Assembly: GCA_013298215.1 (NCBI GenBank)
Contig: JAAFKE010000006.1
Span: 61,884-125,883 of the forward strand
Reading direction: 5' to 3'
DNA length: 64,000 nucleotides
Source: Cytophagales bacterium
GTDB taxonomy: Bacteria > Bacteroidota > Bacteroidia > Cytophagales > Spirosomataceae
Part shown: piece by piece, positions 17,681-27,315 of the stretch
Position numbering within the stretch: position 1 is the first letter of the stretch
How the letters are laid out: every line of letters begins with the position of its first letter
Notes under the pieces: generated by a model
Seen by the model: the letters and a program-made list of their open reading frames with translations, nothing else
Databases searched by the model: none
What the model was told of the DNA's origin: nothing
Made by a program: the position numbers and the translations under genes

Positions 17681-18472
17681 GTGAGTCCTACGTTTTCGGT
17701 TATTATTGCTTATTACAAAAACCTGCCCAATCTCGAAGTTATTCTGCTGGGTTTGGAACGGCAGACTTTCAGGTCTTTTGAGGTGATTGTTTCGGAAGAC
17801 GACGACGACGCGGCTACCCGCACATTTGTGCAAAACTACCAAAACAAGGGTACTTTGCGCATCAAACACGTTTGGCAGGCCGACCTTGGTTTTCGCAAAA
17901 ACCGCGCCCTGAACCAGTCACTCAGGGTTTCGAGCGGCGAAATTATTGCGTTCTTAGACGGCGACTGCGTGCCGCACCCGTGTTTTTTGGAGCAATATGC
18001 CCACTTAGTGACCAAAAATGTGGCCTGCTTTGGCCGCCGGGTGTTTTTGAACAAAACTTTCAGCCAGCAACTCCTGCAAACCAAAGACGTAGGTAAACTT
18101 AGGCTCTCGAACTTGGTTTTCAACACCGACGAGGGGCTCAAATACGGGGTATATTTACCCTACGCGTGGGCAAACACCCGCCCGCGAACGGGCATTTACG
18201 GCTGCAATTGGGCAATTCTGAAAACTCATTTGGTGGCCATAAACGGCTTCGACGAAGACTACGTGCTGGCGGGTGTGGGCGAGGATGCCGACGTAGAGTG
18301 GCGTTTGGCCAAAATTGGCGTGCGCCTGCGCTCCGTCCGAAACAAAGCCATCGTTTATCATCTATACCACAAACCCAATTATAGCGAGGCCGAAGTGGAT
18401 ATAAACTGGGCGCTGTACCGACAAAAACTGGCCGTCGGCCAGTTTTTGTGCGCCAATGGGCTTGTGAAGTAA
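17681..18472 (+). CDS. family 2 glycosyltransferase
   Basis: A 263-aa GT-A fold transferase. The GT2 start SVIIAYYKNLPNLEVILLGL, the nucleotide-sugar DxD site DGDC (near residue 92), and a GT7-like second half (GIYGCNWAILK, then GVGEDADVEWRL) are all visible. This combination resembles chondroitin polymerase-type transferases that add GlcNAc/GalNAc or Gal. The start codon is GTG at 17681. It precedes a Wzx-like flippase, so a role in surface polysaccharide is plausible. Confidence 0.85.
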   Translation: MSPTFSVIIAYYKNLPNLEVILLGLERQTFRSFEVIVSEDDDDAATRTFVQNYQNKGTLRIKHVWQADLGFRKNRALNQSLRVSSGEIIAFLDGDCVPHPCFLEQYAHLVTKNVACFGRRVFLNKTFSQQLLQTKDVGKLRLSNLVFNTDEGLKYGVYLPYAWANTRPRTGIYGCNWAILKTHLVAINGFDEDYVLAGVGEDADVEWRLAKIGVRLRSVRNKAIVYHLYHKPNYSEAEVDINWALYRQKLAVGQFLCANGLVK

Positions 18473-18637
18473 TAATTTTGAATTTTGAATGATTGAATAA
18501 GTATCTATCAGTTAAATGGTTACGAAATAAAGAATGGCGATTATTTAGTTACGCTTACTTAGAACAGGGGAATAAACTTTGTATCGTACACCCGCAAACA
18601 ACATAAAAAAGCCACCGCACAAAGCACCAGTAAACAG

Positions 18638-20155
18638 ATGAGTGTTCTCAAAAAATTGGCCAGCGAAACGGCCCTCTACGGCGTGAGCAGCATTGTTGGG
18701 CGGTTCATAAACTACCTATTAGTGCCGTTGCACACCTACGTTTTTGGCAAACCCAGCGACCTGGGCCCCACCGTAGATTTGTTTGCATTTGTGGCCGTGA
18801 TGAACATCGTTTATACCTTTGGCATGGAAACGGGCTTTTTTAGGTACGCCACCCGCACTGGCGACCTAAAAAAGTACTATAATCTCACGCTCACTGCCGT
18901 TTTGGGCTTCGGCGTGGTGCTGTCGGCGTTGGTTGTTTTGCTGGCCCCAAACATTGTGCAGTGGCTCAACTACCCTGGCAAAGCGCACATTATTTACTGG
19001 TTGGCCGCTATTATGTTCATAGACGCGGTGGTGGCTATTCCCTTTGCGCGGTTGCGGCTCGAGCGCAAGGCCAAACGGTTTGTAGGCATCAAGCTCATTA
19101 ATATTTTTGCGGGAATAGCCCTCAACGTTTTCTTTTTGGTTTTTTGCCGGGGCATCAGCGACGGGCTCTTTTTGCGCAACCTACAACCATTCGTCGGCCT
19201 GTTTTTTAACCCCAACTGGACGGTGGAGTACATCTTTTTGGCCAACCTAATTGCCAACTCACTGTTTTTGTTTTTGATGCGTGACCTGTTTCGGGATTTT
19301 AGTTTTAGTTTCGACAAGCCGCTGTTTGTGGAGCTCTGGCGGTATTCGTATCCGATTATGATTTTGGGCTTAATCGGCATGATAAACACCATGACCGACC
19401 GAATGTTTCTAAAATTTTTACTTCCCGAGGGTTTTTACGCCAACCGCTCCGCCGCCGACGCGCTCAGTATTTACGGCCAATGCTATAAAATTTCGATGCT
19501 CGTCATGCTGGCCATCCAGTCGTTCAAGTTTGCCGCCGACCCGTTTTTTTTCTCCAACGCCGAAGACAAAAACGCCCCCAACCTGCTGGCACTCGTCCAA
19601 AAGTGGTTCATTGTGGTGTGCGTGGTTTTGTGGGTAGTTTTGAGCCTCAACAACGACTTGATCGGCGTGCTTTTTTTGAGAAAAGCCATCTACCGCGAGG
19701 GGCTGGCGGTGGTGCCACTGCTCTCTATGGCGCACCTGTTCATAGGTATTTACTACAACCTTGCGTTTTGGTTTAAGCTCTCCGACCGCACCAATTTTGG
19801 CACGCTCATCTCGGGCATCGGGGCGGTCATTACCATCGTTCTCAACGTTGTGCTCATCCCGCGCTTTGGCTACGTGGGTTGCGCGTGGGCCTTTTTGGTG
19901 TCGAGCGTGGTGATGTGCGTGGTTTGCTACCTTTTGGGCCAGCGGCACTACCCCGTGCCGTACCACCTGTGGTCGGCGGCGGGCTACATTGGCAGTGCCG
20001 CTGTGCTTATTTACCTCAATTCTTTCATCAAAATTTCTAATCTGTGGGTGGCCGTGCCGTTTCACGGCGCACTTTGTTTGCTGTTTTTGGTCGGCATTGT
20101 GCTGGTAGAAGGCCGTGAGCTGGGCTTGGGGCGTTTGCTGAGAAAACTACCGTGA
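18638..20155 (+). CDS. Wzx/MOP-type polysaccharide flippase
   Basis: A 505-aa membrane protein of the multidrug/oligosaccharidyl-lipid/polysaccharide superfamily with about 14 helices. The beginning MSVLKKLASETALYGVSSIVGRFINYLLVPLHT is typical of O-antigen/lipid-linked oligosaccharide flippases in Bacteroidota. A C-terminal polysaccharide-synthesis domain includes LVPLLSMAHLFIGIYYNLAFWFKL. It would move lipid-linked sugars across the inner membrane; the neighbouring glycosyltransferase supports this. It is not part of a full wz cluster here. Confidence 0.85.
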   Translation: MSVLKKLASETALYGVSSIVGRFINYLLVPLHTYVFGKPSDLGPTVDLFAFVAVMNIVYTFGMETGFFRYATRTGDLKKYYNLTLTAVLGFGVVLSALVVLLAPNIVQWLNYPGKAHIIYWLAAIMFIDAVVAIPFARLRLERKAKRFVGIKLINIFAGIALNVFFLVFCRGISDGLFLRNLQPFVGLFFNPNWTVEYIFLANLIANSLFLFLMRDLFRDFSFSFDKPLFVELWRYSYPIMILGLIGMINTMTDRMFLKFLLPEGFYANRSAADALSIYGQCYKISMLVMLAIQSFKFAADPFFFSNAEDKNAPNLLALVQKWFIVVCVVLWVVLSLNNDLIGVLFLRKAIYREGLAVVPLLSMAHLFIGIYYNLAFWFKLSDRTNFGTLISGIGAVITIVLNVVLIPRFGYVGCAWAFLVSSVVMCVVCYLLGQRHYPVPYHLWSAAGYIGSAAVLIYLNSFIKISNLWVAVPFHGALCLLFLVGIVLVEGRELGLGRLLRKLP

Positions 20156-20160
20156 GGTGT

Positions 20161-21225
20161 TTATTCAATTTCAATCACCACGTCGCGGGTGAGCGGGTGC
20201 GCCACGCAGGTCAGAATGTAGCCCGCCTTCATTTCTGAGTCGGTGAGGCCATCTTCCTCGTCCAACTTTATTTTTCCCGACGTGCATTTGGCCAAACAAG
20301 CCGTACACATACCCGCCTGGCAAGAGTACGGCAGGTCGATATCGAGATCGAGGGCCGCTTCCAGGATTGTTTGGTGCGGAGCCACGTCAAATTTATACTC
20401 GCTACCTTCGTATAGTACAGTTATTTCTTGGGTTTTTAGGCTACCGTCGTCGTCGTCCGTTACGTCTCCCGCAGCGGCGGCGGCGCTCACAAAGCTCTCC
20501 GTCATCACGTGGTCGGCGGGTGCGTTCAAGATGGCCAGCGCGCGCTTTGCCTCGTCCATAAGGCCTTCGGGGCCGCAAATATAAAAAGTAGCCGCTTGGG
20601 CATCGAACCGCTCGGTGGCCTCCAATATTCGGAGTATGTGCGTTTTGTTGAGCCGCCCGCTTATTCCATCCCAACCGCCCTGGGGCTGGCTGAGGGCGTG
20701 GTGTACGTCGAAACGGCTACCGTATTTTTGTTGGAGCAGTTCGAGTTGAGCCTTAAAAATAATAGTGTCTTCATTGCGGCTGCCGTACAAGAGTGTCACG
20801 CGGCTTTCGGGTTCTACCATCAGCACCGACTTGGCGATCGACATCAGGGGCGTTATGCCGCTACCAGCCCCCATCAGCACCACGTGGCGCGTCTGGGTGT
20901 CGTCGGGGGTGAGCGTAAACCTGCCCATGGGAGCCATGGTTTCCATAAAATCGCCTTCTTTGACGTGGTCGTTGAGCCAATTAGAAACCAAGCCACCAGG
21001 CACACGCTTAACTGTAACGGCGGGCGACACATCGACGTGCGGCGAACTTGACATTGAGTAGGACCGACGCACTTTCTGGCCGTCGATCACTGGCATAAGC
21101 GTTAGAAACTGGCCAGGCTCGTATTTTATCATTTCCGAGAGCGGATGCCAAAAATGAATCGTGACGGTATCGGGCGTTTCTCGAACTACTTCTTTAACTT
21201 TTAGGTGATAGTATTTGACTGACAT
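20161..21225 (-). CDS. ferredoxin-NADP reductase / PaaE-like 2Fe-2S flavoprotein
   Basis: A 354-aa electron-transfer protein. The FAD-binding domain (1-110, RSYSMSSSP) and NAD(P)-binding domain (115-240, LMGAGSGITPLMSIAKS) are followed by a C-terminal plant-type 2Fe-2S domain. The cluster ligands are CQAGMCTAC plus LTCVAHP. The architecture matches phenylacetyl-CoA epoxygenase subunit E (PaaE/PaaK), but no paaABCD genes are nearby. A general oxygenase or desaturase reductase is equally possible. It converges with the flippase gene. Confidence 0.85.
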   Translation of the reverse strand: MSVKYYHLKVKEVVRETPDTVTIHFWHPLSEMIKYEPGQFLTLMPVIDGQKVRRSYSMSSSPHVDVSPAVTVKRVPGGLVSNWLNDHVKEGDFMETMAPMGRFTLTPDDTQTRHVVLMGAGSGITPLMSIAKSVLMVEPESRVTLLYGSRNEDTIIFKAQLELLQQKYGSRFDVHHALSQPQGGWDGISGRLNKTHILRILEATERFDAQAATFYICGPEGLMDEAKRALAILNAPADHVMTESFVSAAAAAGDVTDDDDGSLKTQEITVLYEGSEYKFDVAPHQTILEAALDLDIDLPYSCQAGMCTACLAKCTSGKIKLDEEDGLTDSEMKAGYILTCVAHPLTRDVVIEIE

Positions 21226-21712
21226 TGTTCAACAGAATGATCTAAATTTAATTTCTACACTGATAACCATTTGCGGCCCGATCTGGTTTACAAAAGGTTG
21301 CTTGCGGTCGGTTATTTTGAGAATTAAGTATCGGTTGTGGTTTTCAGGTTGCCAAAAGTCAAGTCCGTAAAGTATATTTTTCGATAGGAAATAATTCCAC
21401 AATCATTATGCCAAAATAAAAATATCATTTTATTTTGGCACTTTTAGCAGAACAGAAAGCACTAAACCACTGACTAACAATTATTTAACTACCAAATTAT
21501 TAAATAAAAATATCTGTAGGCACACATACAAAATAAGTAGCATAGTTTTTGCCCTATTGTATGCTTAGAAAGGTATATTATTCAGCAGATTTGGTATTGT
21601 TGCGGCCGTTATCATCTCCCAAAAACGCGGGTTCTTATCTAACAATATACGTGTATAATTTCATTAAAAACCATTAAATTGCCCATTCTTAAACTTTATA
21701 CTGATTGTGTAT
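21226..21712. other. 487-bp divergent intergenic region
   Basis: This AT-rich stretch separates the divergent reductase gene and the first T9SS glycosidase gene. I find no ORF with a credible start. It holds one perfect 13-bp inverted repeat (listed separately) and should contain both promoters; no exact TAnnTTTG element stands out. Confidence 0.6.
21409..21440. repeat. perfect 13-bp inverted repeat (possible operator)
   Basis: TGCCAAAATAAAA (21409-21421) and its exact reverse complement (21428-21440) are separated by 6 nt. It lies between two divergent start codons, where a terminator would have no obvious purpose, so a regulator binding site is a reasonable reading. The stem is mostly A/T apart from the outer GCC. 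Confidence 0.55.
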
Positions 21713-24700
21713 ATGAGAAAGTGTTTTACCCCGCTTTCGATTCTTTATCTATGTTTTTGTATTACCATATCGAACATCGGAAGAGCTGAAAATCCTAAAA
21801 AAATCACCCGTTTTGCCCCAAAAATCCTTACCCCGCCCGACGACGACAAGCGTTACTTAGCACTCCAACTCCTAAACTATGGTGGCGACGAATTCTTTGG
21901 CCTCGAGGACATTCGAAAGGCTGCCGCATATGGTTGTAATTCGCTGCAACTGAGCATAGCCTGGGACCAAGTCTATGTGAGCTCCAGCAGCCCCGCTTTC
22001 TGGAACAAGTACGACAACCAGATTCGGCAGGCACTGGCTTTAAACATGAAAATTGCCATTCGAATCATGGTGGGACGCGATGTGGCACAGACGGAAGGAT
22101 TTTGGAAACCCGAAGATGCCATCAGAGACGGCCTCGGACGCGTGGCACGCTACAATGCACAAACCTATTTTAGTCTCGCTCACCAGCCGTCCATCGACCG
22201 CGCTAAGGGTTTTGTGCGGGAAGTTGTGCAACGATACGCCTACCTAAGAGAACAAAACAACCTCATTTGCGTGTCGGTAGTACATACTTCTGAGCAAGAA
22301 TCTGGCCATGGTAGCGCAAATTACAACTCCGAAAATAAGTTGGTCAAGACCGTTTTTGACTACTCTGAGCCAAACAAAGCTGGTTTCAGAAGTTGGCTTT
22401 TCAACAAATACGCTGGTAATATTAAGAGTCTAAACAAAAGTTGGTCGAGCGACTACTCGCGCTTCGACGACATTCAGCCGCCCTACAACAACGGCGAAAT
22501 TGAGAATAGTTTTGCTTTTGTGGCGGGCCGCGACTGGTACGTTTACCAACACAGCAAATTGAAATCTTATACCGACCAAATGATCGACAACATCAAGTCG
22601 ATCGATTCTAACATTAGGGTCATAAACGAATACGGTTCGGTGTGGGACAATGCCAGCCAGGTTAGAATATCGTTGGGATTCAAGAACTTAGCCCAAAAAG
22701 CCGATGGTGTTAAAATCAACAACTCCTATAATTATCCGCACCGTTTTTCTACTGATATTGTACGGAGCAACATTGGGCCTGGTAAATGGGTGGGCAGCGA
22801 GGTTTTTTATAACGACCAGGGGCAAGCCCAAATGAGTGATTATTACGACCAGATCAACCAACAATTTGAACACGGAGCCAAGCTGATTACGTTTGTTTTC
22901 GGCGGGGGAGTGCCTCAGATAGAGTCTGCCAAGAATGTGCTGCTGGATATGTCCAAGAAATGGCTCACTGTTCCTTTCAAGCCCATCAGCACCTCCAGCA
23001 CAGTTAGTTACAAAATGTCCGAATTAGTTTTCAAGAACTACGTACACTCGGGCGTTTATGGCCGCTGGAAAGACGCTTACGACAACGACCAAAAACCCGT
23101 CGAAATAAAACTAATTGAAGATTGGCTCGGCGAGGAGGGCAACTTGCCTCCGCGGCTAAATCGGGTTATTGACCCCCAAAGTGCGACGCTAAAAAGAGTC
23201 TATTCGCTGCAAATATCAGACGAAACATTCTCGGACGATGGCGTGATCGTGTCTTACCGCGTGTCGGGGCTGCCCGAGGGACTGTCGTATAACAACAAAA
23301 AAATATCGGGCCGCCCCACCCAAACGGGCGAGTTTACAATTCGGGTAGAGGGGGTGGACGATTTTGGCGCAACGGCAACCACCGAGTTTAGATTGACCGT
23401 GAAACGCCCAACCCAGGGACGGATACAACCGAGTCTGTACCGTTCGGGCGATTTTAGGACGCGGCAGTTTATCCAAAACCTAAACAACAACGACATCCTG
23501 TACGCCAACTTAATGCCCTTCGATGTGAATATTTTTGCCGACGTGCAAGACGACACCGATGTACGGCTGGTGGTTTTCGACCTGAGCGGCCAAGTTGAGC
23601 AGCGATCGCTCGAAACCCAAGCACCTTTCGCGCTTTGGGGCGACAACAGCGGGCGCACACTCGCACCTGGCGACTACAAGTTGGATATAACCGCCTACGC
23701 CACCGACCAAGAATCGGACGACATAATAGCGACCCAGACGCTTTCTTTTAAAGTGTTGGCAAAAAAAACCAACCAACTACCCGTACTCCAAAACAAGATT
23801 TTAGACCAAAAAACAACCGTAGGACGGGCATTTAGTTTCTTGATTCCCAGCAATACTTTTACTGATCCCGACGGACAAATAAAAAGCATCAGCGTGGTCA
23901 ATTTACCCGCTGGAATGCGCCTTTCGGGCACTCAGATCAGTGGCACTCCCACCCGAGTAGGTAGTACAATCGTGCGGGTAACGGCAACCGACGACGACAA
24001 TGCCAGCATCGAAACCCAGTTTACAATCACCGTACAAGAATCGATTCAGGCGCCAGTGGTCGTAAAACCCATCGAAGACCAGGTGGCCATATTAGGTCAG
24101 CTCTTCGATTTCACGATCCCAGAAGGCACCTTTACAGACTCTGACGGACAGATAGTAAAAATCCAGGTCGCGGGTCTGCCACCAGGGATACGCTCGGTAT
24201 TTTACAGGATCGTGGGCGTGCCAACGCAAGAGGGTAGTTATGTGGTTCGGGTGCGGGTGTTTGATAACCAGGGGATTCCTGCCGAGGCATCCTTCAAAAT
24301 TAGGGTGATGAAGTCAGAGATGGACTTTGATCTGCTGAGGGCTGGTAACGCCAACGAGCGCGGCTATTTGGGAACCATTTTTATGAATAGCAAACTGTTC
24401 AGGAAGTCACTGCCAGCGCGGATAAATATTTATTCGTCGAGCAACAAGCAGATAGACCGCGTGGTGTTTGATATGACTGGGCCTGTGAACCAAAAATTTG
24501 AAGACAACGCCTACCCATTCGGAGTGTTTGGTGACAGCGGCGGCTTTGAACCCAAAGCAGGAGCGTACCAAATCATTGCTACTGCCTACTTTAAGGGTGT
24601 GGTCGTAGAAGCTGGATTTGTGCGGTTCGAAATTGTGGACAGCGGGAACATACCCACCAGGTTTGGTGCCAGTACTGAAACCCCCGAAACACCACTGTCG

Positions 24701-24958
24701 AGCTGGGAGGTGTACCCAAACCCTTTCCAAGACTTCGTGAATGTAAATCTCCCAGTTGAAGTAAGTACAAAAAAACTAATTTGTCATCTCATAAACCCCA
24801 TGGGGCAACAAACGGCAATTCCGGCCAACCTCATGTCCATCAACGGACAGGTACTCACGGTGGCGTTGCATCCACTCGGCCTAAAAACTGGTGTATACTT
24901 CCTGAAAGTCGATGACCAAGAGGAAACGTATAAATTGTTAAAAATAAAAAAAGAGTGA
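21713..24958 (+). CDS. secreted TIM-barrel glycoside hydrolase (GH42-like) with Ig-like repeats and T9SS signal
   Basis: A 1081-aa exported enzyme. After a signal peptide (to about residue 25) comes a beta-galactosidase-like TIM barrel (about 45-450). Candidate acidic residues are in TSEQESGHG (near 195), VINEYGSV (near 305) and VGSEVFYN (near 363). Next is an Ig-like He_PIG domain (RVSGLPEGLSYN), a unique module ending LSFKVLAKK, two more Ig-like domains (SVVNLPAGMRLSG and QVAGLPPGIRS), another module, and a type IX secretion sorting domain (SSWEVYPNPFQDFVNVNLP...GVYFLKVDDQEETYKLLKIKK). The ATG at 21713 is preferred over a GTG six bases upstream. It is paralogous to the next gene. The substrate is unknown. 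Confidence 0.8.
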   Translation: MRKCFTPLSILYLCFCITISNIGRAENPKKITRFAPKILTPPDDDKRYLALQLLNYGGDEFFGLEDIRKAAAYGCNSLQLSIAWDQVYVSSSSPAFWNKYDNQIRQALALNMKIAIRIMVGRDVAQTEGFWKPEDAIRDGLGRVARYNAQTYFSLAHQPSIDRAKGFVREVVQRYAYLREQNNLICVSVVHTSEQESGHGSANYNSENKLVKTVFDYSEPNKAGFRSWLFNKYAGNIKSLNKSWSSDYSRFDDIQPPYNNGEIENSFAFVAGRDWYVYQHSKLKSYTDQMIDNIKSIDSNIRVINEYGSVWDNASQVRISLGFKNLAQKADGVKINNSYNYPHRFSTDIVRSNIGPGKWVGSEVFYNDQGQAQMSDYYDQINQQFEHGAKLITFVFGGGVPQIESAKNVLLDMSKKWLTVPFKPISTSSTVSYKMSELVFKNYVHSGVYGRWKDAYDNDQKPVEIKLIEDWLGEEGNLPPRLNRVIDPQSATLKRVYSLQISDETFSDDGVIVSYRVSGLPEGLSYNNKKISGRPTQTGEFTIRVEGVDDFGATATTEFRLTVKRPTQGRIQPSLYRSGDFRTRQFIQNLNNNDILYANLMPFDVNIFADVQDDTDVRLVVFDLSGQVEQRSLETQAPFALWGDNSGRTLAPGDYKLDITAYATDQESDDIIATQTLSFKVLAKKTNQLPVLQNKILDQKTTVGRAFSFLIPSNTFTDPDGQIKSISVVNLPAGMRLSGTQISGTPTRVGSTIVRVTATDDDNASIETQFTITVQESIQAPVVVKPIEDQVAILGQLFDFTIPEGTFTDSDGQIVKIQVAGLPPGIRSVFYRIVGVPTQEGSYVVRVRVFDNQGIPAEASFKIRVMKSEMDFDLLRAGNANERGYLGTIFMNSKLFRKSLPARINIYSSSNKQIDRVVFDMTGPVNQKFEDNAYPFGVFGDSGGFEPKAGAYQIIATAYFKGVVVEAGFVRFEIVDSGNIPTRFGASTETPETPLSSWEVYPNPFQDFVNVNLPVEVSTKKLICHLINPMGQQTAIPANLMSINGQVLTVALHPLGLKTGVYFLKVDDQEETYKLLKIKKE

Positions 24959-25001
24959 TGTGTAAAGTATTTTAGAATGCACAGTTTTGGGTTACTTTTG
25001 T

Positions 25002-25034
25002 GTCGGATACCGAATCGTGGTATCCGACTTTTTT
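25002..25034 (+). terminator. rho-independent terminator between the glycosidase paralogues
   Basis: A perfect 10-bp stem GTCGGATACC / GGTATCCGAC with a 7-nt loop is followed by six T. A TACTTTTG element (24993-25000, exact TAnnTTTG) lies directly before it, so transcription of the second paralogue may restart here. Confidence 0.85.
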
Positions 25035-25053
25035 ATTTAGCACCAGTTGACCA

Positions 25054-27309
25054 ATGAAAAATCTCCTGTTTTTATTTTGTTTCTGCTGCAGTTTTTTAGT
25101 TGGTAGTGCGCAAGCACCCAGACCCGACCAACAACGCTATTTGGCACTGAGTATGCTCAATTTGGGCGAAGAACCTGGCTACGGACTCGATATTATTGAG
25201 CGCACCGCCAATTTGGGGTTCAACGCGGTTATCATTACCGTAGCCTGGGATCGGGTTTATAGAACCCAAAGCAGCGTTGCGTTTTGGGACAATACCGACC
25301 GCCAACTCGAACTTTGCAAAAGATTGGGGCTCAAGGTGGGGTTAAGAATCTACGTCGGACGCGACCACAGTGCTATTAATGGTTTTTGGCGAGACGAAGA
25401 ATGCACCAAAGACCCCACCGGGTTGTCGCTGCGCGAGATTTATAACAAAACAATGTTTAGCCTTGCCCACAAACCGTCGGTCGATAAAGCCAGGCGTTTT
25501 GTAGCCGAAGTCTGCACCCGCTACAACAAGTACCAACAATCTGGGCAGGTCTTGTGGGCAATGGTGGTGCAAACGCCCACCCAAGAAAACGGGTATCACT
25601 ACAACAATCTGCCCCCCAGCAACGATTACGCCAAACGCCAAGCGACAGTCTATGATTATTCTGACCCAATGGTGCAAGAATTTAGGAACTGGTGCAAAAC
25701 CACCTACGACAAAATAAACCGACTGAACGCCAAGTGGGGATCTGATTTCAACAACTTTGAGGAGGTCTATCCGCCCATTAACACTGGCGACCCCATGCAA
25801 ACTTTCTTTGCCAGGCGCGGCAAAGACTGGTACGTGTTTAGGCACACGATCCTCAAAAAGTATTGCGAAGACATGGCCAAAACCATCCGCGACGTGAACC
25901 CAAACGTGGCCGTAATAAACGAGTTTGGCTCCGTTTTCGATCAATCCAGTGGTTTGCGTGGTACCTATGCGTTCCAAGATTTATGCGCAAATACCGATGG
26001 AATAAAAGTAAACGATGACCAAAACTTTGACCATCGCTGGTCGCTGGACCTTATCCGAAGCAACGTACCCGCCAGCAAATGGGTGATGAACGAGGTGTTT
26101 TTTGACGGCTTTAGCACCAGTGCCGACTACATCGGGCAGTTTGACGAAAACTATGAACACGGTGCCCAGCTCATCACCTTTGTGCTTGCCTCGATGCCCC
26201 AAGTGGAGCGAGTTGCCGCAGTGATACCAGTGGTAGCGGCCAAGTGGCTCACCAAGCCCAACGTACTTATTGTGCCCAAAGCAACGATGTCGTACCGACT
26301 GTCAAGAATTTTGGATTCTGACTACCTAAAAAGTGGCATATACGCCGAGTGGTTGCAAAAAACGGGAACGGGCGGCAGTGCGCACGTGGATGTAAAATTG
26401 GTAGAAGACCTCATTAATTTCGACTATAAAGCCCTCAACAATCCGCCGATCGTCGAACGCCCCCTCTCCGATGCAATAGCCATCGTTGGCCAGCCGTTTC
26501 AATACACCGTTCCCAGCGATCTGTTCAACGATCCCGACGGCTACATTGCCAAGGTTGAGGCCCGAAACGTGCCCGCTTGGTTGCGCTTTACGTTGAGCGA
26601 GTTTTCGGGAACACCCACTACGGCGGGAATCTTTAAAATTCCACTGCGCGGGGTGGACGACGAAGGCGCGGGAGTAGAAGTTATCCTAACATTGCGGGTA
26701 GAACCCGCCCAATTTGAGTTCGAGCTGCGCCAGGCTGGCCCGCCTGGGGTCAGAAAAATTTTACAAACACTCCGCAACAACGACGTCGTCACGGGGCTGA
26801 AAGCAACCGATAAGCTCAACGTGGCGGTGAGCGCCAATTTCCCCTTCGACTCGGCAACCCTCGACCTGCAAGGGCCGTTGAAACTCGGAAGGGTGGTGAC
26901 TAAATTTCCATTTTTGCTGCTCGACGGCGACGATGGCCTACCCGCTACCGCTGGAAGTTACACCTTTTTGGCAACTGGTTATTTGAAGAAAAAGATGGTG
27001 AACTCGGCAACCGTAAACTTTAAAATAGTGGCCGATCAATCCATCGACGACTGGGTAGTGTACCCAAATCCAGTGGAACAAATATGCGTTTTGAAGTTTC
27101 CAGCCGCCGAAAATCCCGCCGCTTGGGACTATGCGCTCACCACGGCTGGCGGCATAAAACAACCACTGGCCACCAAAAACAACAGCTTCAAAGAATCGAC
27201 GGCCTACCTCGACCTCCAAAGTTTGAACCTACCAGCGGGCGTGTACTTTCTGAGCGTGACCCACAAAGACAAAAAAACGGAAAAAGTCATTAAACTATTC
27301 AAGAAATAA
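25054..27309 (+). CDS. secreted TIM-barrel glycoside hydrolase paralogue with T9SS signal
   Basis: A 751-aa shorter paralogue of the preceding protein. The signal peptide is MKNLLFLFCFCCSFLVGSAQ. The barrel (about 25-440) repeats the key segments QTPTQENGYH (near 177), VINEFGSVFDQ and WVMNEVFFDG at matching positions, which supports those Glu residues as functional. A single He_PIG-like domain (about 468-550) and one further module follow. It ends with a T9SS sorting domain (VVYPNPVEQ...GVYFLSVTHKDKKTEKVIKLF). Compared with its neighbour two Ig-like repeats are missing. The pair probably arose by tandem duplication and may act on the same polysaccharide at the cell surface. Confidence 0.8.
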   Translation: MKNLLFLFCFCCSFLVGSAQAPRPDQQRYLALSMLNLGEEPGYGLDIIERTANLGFNAVIITVAWDRVYRTQSSVAFWDNTDRQLELCKRLGLKVGLRIYVGRDHSAINGFWRDEECTKDPTGLSLREIYNKTMFSLAHKPSVDKARRFVAEVCTRYNKYQQSGQVLWAMVVQTPTQENGYHYNNLPPSNDYAKRQATVYDYSDPMVQEFRNWCKTTYDKINRLNAKWGSDFNNFEEVYPPINTGDPMQTFFARRGKDWYVFRHTILKKYCEDMAKTIRDVNPNVAVINEFGSVFDQSSGLRGTYAFQDLCANTDGIKVNDDQNFDHRWSLDLIRSNVPASKWVMNEVFFDGFSTSADYIGQFDENYEHGAQLITFVLASMPQVERVAAVIPVVAAKWLTKPNVLIVPKATMSYRLSRILDSDYLKSGIYAEWLQKTGTGGSAHVDVKLVEDLINFDYKALNNPPIVERPLSDAIAIVGQPFQYTVPSDLFNDPDGYIAKVEARNVPAWLRFTLSEFSGTPTTAGIFKIPLRGVDDEGAGVEVILTLRVEPAQFEFELRQAGPPGVRKILQTLRNNDVVTGLKATDKLNVAVSANFPFDSATLDLQGPLKLGRVVTKFPFLLLDGDDGLPATAGSYTFLATGYLKKKMVNSATVNFKIVADQSIDDWVVYPNPVEQICVLKFPAAENPAAWDYALTTAGGIKQPLATKNNSFKESTAYLDLQSLNLPAGVYFLSVTHKDKKTEKVIKLFKK

Positions 27310-27315
27310 AAACTG

